From Oscillospiraceae bacterium (GTDB taxonomy: Bacteria; Bacillota_A; Clostridia; Oscillospirales; Ruminococcaceae): a stretch of 29,894 nucleotides of DNA. The first letter of the stretch is position 1, and each line of letters begins with the position of its first letter. The stretch is taken from NCBI GenBank assembly GCA_017829075.1, contig JAGAJA010000067.1, forward strand, positions 1 to 29,894, read 5' to 3'. Under the pieces are notes generated by a model. It was given only the letters and a program-made list of their open reading frames with translations, ran no database searches and had not been told where the DNA came from. The position numbers and the translations under genes were made by a program. Below are positions 15,017 through 21,349 of the stretch, piece after piece.

Positions 15017-16270
15017 TTACTCGTCAATAATGACCTCGGTGCCGCCTACGGGTCTGACGTTCAGAACGTGACAGGAACCGCTGCCGAATGTCCTCTCAAT
15101 GTTCATCTTGAACTGCTGAAGCATATCCAGCGGCACAAAAGCCTGAATAGTGCCTGCAAATCCGCCGCCATGCACACGGCAGGCGCCCTTGCGGTGGAGG
15201 GAATATTCAGCCACATTCAGCGCAATGGAAAGGCACTGGTGCTTTATATCAGAGTTCGCGTAGATGTTCTGGAGGTACTTGAAAGAGCTGTCGCCGGACT
15301 CCTTTACGCTGGAAAGGAAATCCTCAAAGCTGCCGGTCTTGAGGGCGTGAACCACCTTGTCAACTCTATCGTTTTCATCAAAGAAATGAATGGAACGAAG
15401 CACCGCCCTGTCGCCGAACTGCTCCCGCAGGACCTTGATATTCAGCATTATGTCGTCCTTTGAAAGCTGGCGCAGTGTATCGCAGGTGAAAAAGCCTGCA
15501 ACGCTCTTCATTTCAGAGGGAATGGACGCGTATTCATCGGTGAGATCCGCGTGATCTCCCTTTGCGTCAACTATGCACAGCGCATGACCGTACTTCTCGA
15601 AATCCGCCGGAACACTCTCGATTATCGGGCTTTCCGTGTCCTTGAAGTCGATCGCGATAAATCCGCCGACAGAGGACGCCATCTGATCCATAAGTCCGGA
15701 GGGCTTGCCAAAATACACATTCTCTGCATACTGGGAGATCTGCGCTACCTTCACCGGATTTACCATGCCGCCGTTGTACAGGTGCGAAAGGATAGTTCCC
15801 ACCAGCACCTCGAACGCCGCCGATGAGGAAAGTCCGCTGCCCTTCATTACATCAGATGTCGTGTAGGCGCGAAATCCGCCGATATTCAGTCCGTCCTTCT
15901 CAAAGCCAGCCGCAACTCCCCGGATAAGGGACGCAGAGGTGTTCTTTTCCTCCGGAACTACCTCAAGGCTTGAAAGGTCAATGCTGTCCTCCGGGAATCC
16001 CTCGGATTTTATCACGATCTTCCCGTCATCAGTCGGCTCTACCACCGCAATTACGTCAAGATTGACGCTTGCCGCGAAAACCTTTCCGTGGTTGTGGTCG
16101 GTGTGATTTCCGCAGATCTCGGTTCTGCCCGGAGCGGAGAAAAAGCGATGCTCCCCGATCGAGCCGAAATAGTCCGCGAATGCGGCAACAGCGTTCTTGT
16201 AGCGCTGCTTCTGCGCATCAGTCTGAGAAGCGGGATAGATGTCATTGATTTTTGAGATAACAGGTTTCAT
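15017..16270 (-). CDS. galK: galactokinase
   Basis: 417 residues. It phosphorylates alpha-D-galactose with ATP to galactose 1-phosphate, second step of the Leloir pathway, in the cytoplasm. GHMP-kinase motifs: PGRTEICGNHTDHNHG (47-62; a clostridial variant of PGRVNLIGEHTDY), GSGLSSSAA (144-152, ATP loop), GLMDQMASSVGG with likely catalytic Asp195, and C-terminal VHGGGFAGTIQAFV. The ATG follows AAAGG by about 11 nt. It lies 53 nt downstream of rodA on the same strand with no terminator seen, so it may be read from the rodA promoter; a weak internal promoter cannot be excluded. No galT, galE or transport genes in the window. Confidence 0.95.
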   Translation of the reverse strand: MKPVISKINDIYPASQTDAQKQRYKNAVAAFADYFGSIGEHRFFSAPGRTEICGNHTDHNHGKVFAASVNLDVIAVVEPTDDGKIVIKSEGFPEDSIDLSSLEVVPEEKNTSASLIRGVAAGFEKDGLNIGGFRAYTTSDVMKGSGLSSSAAFEVLVGTILSHLYNGGMVNPVKVAQISQYAENVYFGKPSGLMDQMASSVGGFIAIDFKDTESPIIESVPADFEKYGHALCIVDAKGDHADLTDEYASIPSEMKSVAGFFTCDTLRQLSKDDIMLNIKVLREQFGDRAVLRSIHFFDENDRVDKVVHALKTGSFEDFLSSVKESGDSSFKYLQNIYANSDIKHQCLSIALNVAEYSLHRKGACRVHGGGFAGTIQAFVPLDMLQQFKMNIERTFGSGSCHVLNVRPVGGTEVIIDE

Positions 16271-16323
16271 TTAGGTCTTACCTTTCGTTGTTTGTCAATA
16301 TATAACAGAGTAAATAACTCCGG

Positions 16324-17463
16324 TCATTCCTTTTCCTGATAGAACATATGCTTTTTCTTTTCCCGGTGAGATACCACTGAAAGGACAGGGCCAAGGGAAG
16401 CGTAACTCATCACGAGGGAGGTTCCTCCGGCGCTGACAAAGGGCAGCGGAATTCCAACCACAGGGCCAACGGAGAGCACCATTGCGATGTTGATAATGCA
16501 GTGGAAAGTGAACATCGCGAAAACTCCTACGCAGATAAGCTTTCCCAGCGGGTCTATCGCCGAGGACGCGTCGGACAGGAGCTTCAGGCAAAGCACAGCC
16601 AGCGCGATAACCACCGCCATGCAGCCGATAAATCCAAACACCATGCCGATATACGCAAAGATAAAATCGTTGTAGCCCTCCGGGACATAGGTGTAGGTGT
16701 CCGCGTGGGTGCCAAGTCCGGTGAGCTGACCGCTTCCCATCGCTACCTTAGCATTGTACTGCTGGAGGTACGCGCCGAGCCGCTCCTCCTCCTGAAGCGC
16801 TTCGTCAAATATGAGCTGAAAGCGCTTCCTGTGGTGGTCGCCCATGACGTAATTCCACGCAACATAGCCCACCACCGGTACTGCCGCCAAACCTGCAACG
16901 ATATATTTCCACGACATTCCGCCGGCAAACATCATGCAGATGAATATGAACAGGAACACCAGCGCCGAGCCGGCGTCGCCCTGCACCATGATTATCCCAA
17001 ACGGGATCAGGAAATGCACGCAAAGCAACAGGAAATGAGGCAGCGTGTTCATCTTTTCGCCAAGCTTTGAAATATGCCATGCCAGCGACAGGATAAACGC
17101 AAGCTTAAGTATCTCCGAGGGCTGTATCGTGACAACTCCGAGGTTGAGCCACGCAAGGTCGTCGTCACGCTTTAATCCCAGCGGAGAAAACAAAAGGAGC
17201 TGCAAAATCACCGCAAGAGGCGCGTACACAAACCAGTATTTCGCCATGCGCTTGTAGTCGATCATGCCGATTATCAGCGCGGCAAAAATCCCGATAACTG
17301 CGGCAAATATCTGAGTTTCTATGTCGTCCTGCTTTACATAGCCGATCTCATTGAGCGAACTGAGCAGGAATATGTCAAAAGCCGAAATGCAAATGCAAAT
17401 CAGCATAAGTATCCAGTCAATATGCCGGAAGTAATTTCCAAGCCATTTCAGTATAGTTTTCAT
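16324..17463 (-). CDS. rodA: SEDS-family peptidoglycan glycosyltransferase, RodA type
   Basis: 379 residues with about ten membrane segments. RodA polymerises lipid II into glycan strands, paired with a class B PBP such as the mrdA product in this window. Visible motifs: WLNLGVVTIQPSEILKLA (about 115-132), QGDAGSA holding the essential Asp (canonical QPDLGT), HADTYTYVPEGYNDFIFAY in the large extracytoplasmic loop, and GIPLPFVSAGGTSLV (canonical PFxSYGGSS, here Ala for Tyr). RodA rather than FtsW is favoured by length and by the short basic tail. The Shine-Dalgarno is poor (only CGGGT), so the start could be later, but the N-terminus reads well. Leading gene before galK. Confidence 0.88.
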   Translation of the reverse strand: MKTILKWLGNYFRHIDWILMLICICISAFDIFLLSSLNEIGYVKQDDIETQIFAAVIGIFAALIIGMIDYKRMAKYWFVYAPLAVILQLLLFSPLGLKRDDDLAWLNLGVVTIQPSEILKLAFILSLAWHISKLGEKMNTLPHFLLLCVHFLIPFGIIMVQGDAGSALVFLFIFICMMFAGGMSWKYIVAGLAAVPVVGYVAWNYVMGDHHRKRFQLIFDEALQEEERLGAYLQQYNAKVAMGSGQLTGLGTHADTYTYVPEGYNDFIFAYIGMVFGFIGCMAVVIALAVLCLKLLSDASSAIDPLGKLICVGVFAMFTFHCIINIAMVLSVGPVVGIPLPFVSAGGTSLVMSYASLGPVLSVVSHREKKKHMFYQEKE

Positions 17464-17536
17464 TTATTTAAATACCCGAAAATGTTGAACAAAGTTATAG
17501 CAGAGTAAAAGTGAGATAATCCCATACACATCTTTT

Positions 17537-17565
17537 ATTATATACTGTTTTTTTGGAATTTGCAA
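17537..17565 (-). promoter_or_regulatory. sigma-A promoter of rodA(-galK)
   Basis: Minus strand TTGCAA (17560-17565), 17-bp spacer, TATAAT (17537-17542). Start near 17530, about 67 nt before the rodA ATG. Confidence 0.8.
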
Positions 17566-17615
17566 TAAGAAAGATATGTAAAATCCGCTTTATCTGAATT
17601 TTCGCCATTCTTTAT

Positions 17616-17652
17616 AAAAAGCCGAAGAAATATGAAAAATCTTCGGCTTTTT
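17616..17652. terminator. bidirectional intrinsic terminator in a divergent region
   Basis: A 13-bp perfect stem (17616-17628 with 17640-17652) with the form AAAAAGCCGAAGA-N11-TCTTCGGCTTTTT, so a U-run follows the GC stem in both directions. It stands between two divergent promoters with no gene ending at it. Confidence 0.85.
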
Positions 17653-17770
17653 TGACAATATGGCTAAAATCTGTCCAATAAATATAAGCATTTGAAAAAA
17701 GTCTGTTGATCAATTATCCCAAAAATCGGCAGTTTGTCATTATATAAACAAATTTTGTGCAAATTGCCTA

Positions 17771-17799
17771 TTGAAAACGATTAACATTTGGTGTATTAT
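17771..17799 (+). promoter_or_regulatory. promoter of the LacI-family gene with possible operator
   Basis: TTGAAA (17771-17776), 17-bp spacer, TATTAT (17794-17799). The -35 runs into TTGAAAACGATTAACA, which has the central CG and A-rich left half of LacI/CcpA-family operators and differs from the cre pattern WTGNAANCGNWNNCA at one fixed position. It may be an autoregulatory or catabolite site. Confidence 0.65.
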
Positions 17800-17844
17800 A
17801 TTAATATAGACAAATGCAACAAAAGTATAGAGAGGTGAAGCCGC

Positions 17845-18846
17845 TTGAATATTACCATTAAAGATGTGGCAAAGGCAGCGAATGTATCTGTTGCCACCGT
17901 ATCCCGTGTACTCAACAAGAAAACAAACGTTTCTGACGAAGCTGTACAGGCGGTAAACAAGGCTGTCGAGGAGCTGGGTTACAGCCCGAATTTTCTGGGA
18001 CGTGACCTGCGCAAGAGCGAAACCAAGCGTATTCTCGCCATTATTGCTTCAACGGAGCAGAGCTTTTATTCCGAGGTTCTCCGGGGTATGCAGGACGCGG
18101 CTTATCTTCAGGGCTACGATGTGCTGATCGCCACCACCCGTGACGATCCGGAGCATGAAATGCACCTCTTGGGAATGCTGTTCTCCAAAGCCGTTGACGG
18201 CGCGGTGCTGCTTGCGCCGAAGCTGGACAGCCGCACTATATCCGAGCTTGCAAAAAAGTATCAGCTCGCCATGTGCCTTGAGCGGCTTGACGACTGCGAA
18301 ATACTCTGCGTCACCATCGACAACGAGCGCGCCGGCTATGACGCCACCAATTACCTTATTGGCAAGGGCAGGCGGCGCATTGGACTGCTCACCACCGAGA
18401 TACGCAGCCAGTCCTCGGTTGACCGGGAAAACGGCTACAAGCGCGCCCTCAAGGACGCTGGTATCCCGCTGGACGAGAAGCTCATTTTCTACGGAGATTA
18501 CGATGTTGAAAGCGGCACCAGAGGCTGCGAGGCGCTGATGAGGCTTGCTGACAAGCCGGACGCGATCTTCTCGATCTCCGACACCATTTCCATCGGAGCA
18601 ATGACCTACGCTCTCAGCCACGGAATATCCGTGGGCAAGGACGTGCTGTTCTTCGGCTTCGACAACATTGCCTACTCGCATATGTTCATACCGCATCTCT
18701 CCACTGTGGAGCAGCCCTGCTATTTACAGGGAAAGGCGGTCATCGAAAAGCTCATCAACAATATCAAGTCCGATGTAAAGGACACGAAAACCTACAAGCT
18801 CCCGCACCGGCTCATTCTGAGGGAATCCACCGGGGACGGGAACTAA
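17845..18846 (+). CDS. LacI-family transcriptional regulator
   Basis: 333 residues, usual length. The N-terminal helix-turn-helix ITIKDVAKAANVSVATVSRVLN (3-24) and hinge helix (about 47-57) are followed by a periplasmic-binding-protein-like sensor domain (about 60-330) with VDGAVLL, RRIGLLTTE and FFGFDNIAYSHMFIPHLSTVEQP. It starts with TTG at 17845; AGAGAGGTG is 8 nt upstream. It would bind a sugar or sugar phosphate and repress or activate target genes. No sugar transport or hydrolase genes lie beside it; galK is 1.6 kb away on the other strand. Target and effector unknown. Confidence 0.93.
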   Translation: MNITIKDVAKAANVSVATVSRVLNKKTNVSDEAVQAVNKAVEELGYSPNFLGRDLRKSETKRILAIIASTEQSFYSEVLRGMQDAAYLQGYDVLIATTRDDPEHEMHLLGMLFSKAVDGAVLLAPKLDSRTISELAKKYQLAMCLERLDDCEILCVTIDNERAGYDATNYLIGKGRRRIGLLTTEIRSQSSVDRENGYKRALKDAGIPLDEKLIFYGDYDVESGTRGCEALMRLADKPDAIFSISDTISIGAMTYALSHGISVGKDVLFFGFDNIAYSHMFIPHLSTVEQPCYLQGKAVIEKLINNIKSDVKDTKTYKLPHRLILRESTGDGN

Positions 18847-18875
18847 AGCAGGCACGAAGCGCATTACGGGATCCG

Positions 18876-19478
18876 TCAGATCTGGCTTCTGAACTTGGTG
18901 CGATAGAAATATATCCCCCAGAACAGACCGAAAAGACCGCCGACAATGTGCCCGAACTGGGACACGGTATCCGGAGTGAATGCGTTAATTATCTCGCGTC
19001 CGAGATAGATCGCTGCGACAAGAATGAGCGACAGCGGCACTTCTCCCTTTTTCATATTGGTGAAAGCGCTGAGTATGATCATCATGAACACTATTCCGCT
19101 CGCTCCGATAATTCCGCCGTCAAAGAAAATGCAGTGGATTATTCCCGAAGCGATCCCGGTTATCATTATCATGAACGCAAGATTTCCGCTGCCGTATTTC
19201 TCCTCCACCACAGGACCTACAAGCAGCATAAGCAGCATATTGCTCGCATAATGCTCCCAGCCGGAATGCCCAAAGAAATATGTAATACACCTGACATAGG
19301 TCATAGGATCCAGCAGGGACGGGTGTCCGTAGCACACCATGACATTTGCATTGAACCAGCCCTGAGTAAGCCAGTTCACCGCAACCAGTACAAGGCATAC
19401 TCCCGCATAGGTCAGCACCACCGGCGAATTATAGGACAGCCGCAGGTTTATCTTCTTTGCGCGTGAATTTGTTGACAT
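18876..19478 (-). CDS. rhomboid-family intramembrane serine protease
   Basis: 200 residues with about six membrane segments. Active-site features: FFGHSGWEHYASNMLLM with His71, His76 and Asn80 (the HxxxN oxyanion region), GASG with nucleophile Ser127 (125-128), and FGHIVGGLFGLFWG with His177. So the Ser-His dyad is complete and the protein should be active. Rhomboids cut transmembrane helices of partner proteins. Good site: CGGAGGTG 6 nt before the ATG. Converges with the LacI-type gene with a 29-bp gap and no clear terminator. A weak candidate promoter only; it may be read through from the tRNA-Gly region. Confidence 0.92.
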   Translation of the reverse strand: MSTNSRAKKINLRLSYNSPVVLTYAGVCLVLVAVNWLTQGWFNANVMVCYGHPSLLDPMTYVRCITYFFGHSGWEHYASNMLLMLLVGPVVEEKYGSGNLAFMIMITGIASGIIHCIFFDGGIIGASGIVFMMIILSAFTNMKKGEVPLSLILVAAIYLGREIINAFTPDTVSQFGHIVGGLFGLFWGIYFYRTKFRSQI

Positions 19479-19528
19479 TTCGCCACCTCCGCATTATTTA
19501 TGATGCAACAGTTTTCAATCAGATTATA

Positions 19529-19561
19529 AATTTAGCCGCAGACTATACCTGCGGCTAAATT
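19529..19561 (-). terminator. hairpin after tRNA-Gly(CCC)
   Basis: A perfect 13-bp stem, 19529-19541 with 19549-19561, loop 7 nt, just after the tRNA 3' end. The lower stem is AATTTAG/CTAAATT, so it ends in A-U pairs with a short T-rich run. Probable tRNA terminator; it also lies upstream of the rhomboid gene. Confidence 0.75.
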
Positions 19562-19565
19562 ATTT

Positions 19566-19639
19566 TGGAGCGGATAATGGGAGTCGAACCCACCACCTCA
19601 GCTTGGGAAGCTAATGTTTTACCGATAAACTATATCCGC
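19566..19639 (-). tRNA. tRNA-Gly (CCC anticodon)
   Basis: A 74-nt minus-strand cloverleaf: acceptor GCGGATA/TATCCGC (read as GCGGATA with TATCCGC on the other side), anticodon stem TTAGC/GCTGA with loop TTCCCAA giving anticodon CCC, T arm GGTTCGACTCC and encoded CCA. It reads GGG glycine codons. Stand-alone gene with its own consensus promoter. Confidence 0.95.
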
Positions 19640-19666
19640 GAACCATACCAATATAACGTATTATAT

Positions 19667-19695
19667 ATTATATCACATATTCCGGATTTTGTCAA
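19667..19695 (-). promoter_or_regulatory. sigma-A promoter of tRNA-Gly(CCC)
   Basis: Minus strand TTGACA (19690-19695), 17-bp spacer, TATAAT (19667-19672): full consensus. Start near 19660, about 20 nt before the tRNA. Its spacer begins AAATCCGGA, close to the AATCCGGA of the other tRNA promoter (about 340-347). Confidence 0.9.
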
Positions 19696-19733
19696 TAGCT
19701 CGGGTCGGAAATTTCCCGTATATGTCATTCATT

Positions 19734-20078
19734 TCAATCCTCGTACAGTTCCCCGCTGTTCTGCTTATTCAGTGTTCCCTCAAGCTCTATCATCAGGAAT
19801 TTCGACAATGCTTTTACAACCGGACGGTGGCGGGTACCTTTCGGCACGATTATGAATTCCCCCTGCTTTACCGGGATAAGTCCCTCGTCGGTTTCCAGCT
19901 CAAATGCGCCCTCGATCACATAAAACAGCTCATCGGAGCCCTCATGCACATGAAAATCCAGCGTGCGGTTTTCCACCTGCACAACGCTCAGCACGTGTCC
20001 GTTCAGCCTGCCTACCTTTTTGTAGACATACAGCTTTTCAAGCGCATTTACTTCATTCAGAATATTGACTGGTTTCAT
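19734..20078 (-). CDS. small cupin-domain protein
   Basis: 114 residues from the ATG at 20078, which has TTGGAGGA 6 nt upstream; an earlier ATG at 20099 has none and falls in the operator region. A single cupin barrel: His43-x-His45 with Glu50 in the first motif (HVHEGSDELFYVIEG) and PKGTRHRPV with His84 in the second, so the metal ligands are complete. Cupins of this size include sugar isomerases and oxidoreductases as well as sensors; I cannot assign a substrate. Single gene, divergent from the secreted esterase gene with promoters back to back. Confidence 0.88.
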   Translation of the reverse strand: MKPVNILNEVNALEKLYVYKKVGRLNGHVLSVVQVENRTLDFHVHEGSDELFYVIEGAFELETDEGLIPVKQGEFIIVPKGTRHRPVVKALSKFLMIELEGTLNKQNSGELYED

Positions 20079-20091
20079 GATATCCTCCAAT

Positions 20092-20118
20092 CGCAACATA
20101 TGTTGTGTAACATTTGTT
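20092..20118. promoter_or_regulatory. tandem palindromic operator of the cupin gene
   Basis: Just downstream of the predicted cupin start site are two similar inverted repeats on the minus strand, ACAACAAATGTT and ACAACATATGTT, spaced 14 nt from start to start; the second includes the perfect 12-bp palindrome CAACATATGTTG (20094-20105). This is a typical repressor position between -10 and Shine-Dalgarno. No regulator for it is encoded nearby. Confidence 0.55.
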
Positions 20119-20120
20119 GT

Positions 20121-20149
20121 ATTATAACATATTGATCCCTGTTTGTCAA
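20121..20149 (-). promoter_or_regulatory. sigma-A promoter of the cupin gene
   Basis: Minus strand TTGACA (20144-20149), 17-bp spacer, TATAAT (20121-20126): full consensus. Confidence 0.88.
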
Positions 20150-20169
20150 TATCCCAATAAATATTTTAG

Positions 20170-20198
20170 TTGACAACCGGGGCAGATTGTGGTAAACT
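20170..20198 (+). promoter_or_regulatory. sigma-A promoter of the secreted esterase gene
   Basis: TTGACA (20170-20175), 17-bp spacer, TAAACT (20193-20198). Start near 20205, giving a leader of about 130 nt that contains the tandem repeat. Its -35 is 20 bp from the cupin -35, so the two promoters are back to back. Confidence 0.75.
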
Positions 20199-20244
20199 GT
20201 ATTGTACAGTATATCGCTGTTTCAATTGCAGATAATAACCCGAA

Positions 20245-20319
20245 ATGACCAGATTGACCAGATGACCAGATTGACCAGATTGACCAGATGACCAGATGAC
20301 CAGATGACCAGATGACCAC
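20245..20319 (+). repeat. tandem 8/9-bp repeat in the esterase leader
   Basis: Nine adjoining units: ATGACCAG (8 bp) and ATTGACCAG (9 bp) in the order 8-9-8-9-9-8-8-8-8, the last ending in C instead of G. The array ends 3 nt before the AAAGGAG ribosome site (20323-20329) and lies wholly inside the predicted 5' untranslated region. Such arrays change copy number by slippage. Confidence 0.95.
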
Positions 20320-20333
20320 TGAAAGGAGCGCTT

Positions 20334-21296
20334 ATGAAGAAATACATCTCAAAAATAACGGCTCTTGTTGCAGCCGCAGGAATTGCAGCGGCTGCCGGAA
20401 TTAACGCCGCAGCGGAGGGGAATTCACTTGTAGTGCTCGGCGACTCAATAACCTCCGGCTACGGGCTGGAGGGCTATACCTCCGGCGACAATTACAGCGC
20501 TCCCGCAAGCTTCGCAAATCAGCTCGGCGCAGCTTACTCCGATTATCAGAACTTCGCGGTGGACGGACGCACCAGCGGAGAGCTGCTGACCGCGCTTGAG
20601 GACGAAAATATCTCCGCAGCCCTGAGTGGAGCAGACACCGTTATAGTGTCTATCGGCGGCAATGATTTCTTACAGCCGATGATAAACTCGGTAATGTCGC
20701 TGTTCACGGAAAACTCTGAACTTCTCGAAGAATTTCAGAACGGCGAGATCACCGACCCGGAGGAATACCTCGACATCATGCGGGAATTCACCGACGCCAT
20801 GACAGAAGCGGCGAATTCCGTTGACACCGCCGCCACCGGCGAAAATCTCAGGGGAATTCTCGGCAGGATATCGGAGCTTTCTCCGGACTGTCAGACAATT
20901 CTTCTCACCGTTTACAACCCATTTGAGGGAGTCGAGGGCATGGAGCTTCTCGACGTCACCGCAAGGGAAAAGCTGGCAGAAATGAACGCTGAGATAACCG
21001 CAGCGACGGAGGAATACGGCGCGGAAGTCGCGGATATTTTCACCGCATTCAAGGGCAACGCAGAGGGCTACACCAACATTTCCTCTATGGATATCCACCC
21101 GAACAAAGATGGACACGCGCTTATCTATTCCATTCTGTCCGAGATGACCGGAACCACCGAAAATCCCGCCGAGGAAACCATGCAGCCGGCAGCTCCCTCT
21201 AAGGGAAGCCCGGACACCGGAGCGGAGAGCATAGCCGTTTTCATAGGGGCTGCGGCGCTTGCGGCAGCGGGTATATTCGCTTCAAAACGTAAATAA
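20334..21296 (+). CDS. secreted SGNH/GDSL hydrolase with SPDTG surface-anchor tail
   Basis: 320 residues. A signal peptide covers about 1-27 (MKKYISK then an Ala-rich core, cut near NAAAEG). The SGNH hydrolase domain (about 30-272) has block I GDSIT with nucleophile Ser38, block III GGND (108-111) and block V DIHPNKDGH with His255; the Asp lies two rather than three residues before this His. Such enzymes remove acyl groups from sugars or lipids. A Pro/Thr/Glu linker leads to SPDTG (292-296), a hydrophobic segment (about 298-315) and SKRK, the layout of sortase substrates. AAAGGAG lies 5 nt before the ATG. Substrate unknown; esterase role is inferred. Confidence 0.88.
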   Translation: MKKYISKITALVAAAGIAAAAGINAAAEGNSLVVLGDSITSGYGLEGYTSGDNYSAPASFANQLGAAYSDYQNFAVDGRTSGELLTALEDENISAALSGADTVIVSIGGNDFLQPMINSVMSLFTENSELLEEFQNGEITDPEEYLDIMREFTDAMTEAANSVDTAATGENLRGILGRISELSPDCQTILLTVYNPFEGVEGMELLDVTAREKLAEMNAEITAATEEYGAEVADIFTAFKGNAEGYTNISSMDIHPNKDGHALIYSILSEMTGTTENPAEETMQPAAPSKGSPDTGAESIAVFIGAAALAAAGIFASKRK

Positions 21297-21303
21297 AAAT
21301 CGA

Positions 21304-21341
21304 CCCCGGCAGTTATTTTGTGAACTGCCAGGGATTTTTTT
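21304..21341 (+). terminator. intrinsic terminator after the esterase gene
   Basis: An 11-bp stem with one mismatch (21304-21314 with 21323-21333), 8-nt loop, then A and seven T. It also lies just past the convergent U32 gene stop. Confidence 0.88.
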
Positions 21342-21349
21342 GCATTCAA

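Larger units (their letters stand above)
17464..17844. other. 381-bp divergent intergenic region, rodA / lacI-type regulator
   Basis: It contains the rodA promoter (17537-17565, minus), a strong bidirectional hairpin terminator (17616-17652), an AT-rich stretch of about 100 bp with a TATAAT box on the minus strand (17739-17744), and the regulator promoter (17771-17799, plus). The terminator is not downstream of any annotated gene, so a short untranslated transcript may be made here. Confidence 0.6.

Noticed and set aside
20245..20299. Tiny upstream reading frames starting at the repeat ATGs
   Set aside because: They end after 3-9 codons and none has a Shine-Dalgarno, so translation is unlikely.
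20245..20319. CRISPR array in the esterase leader
   Set aside because: Units of 8-9 bp adjoin with no spacers, so it is a simple tandem repeat.
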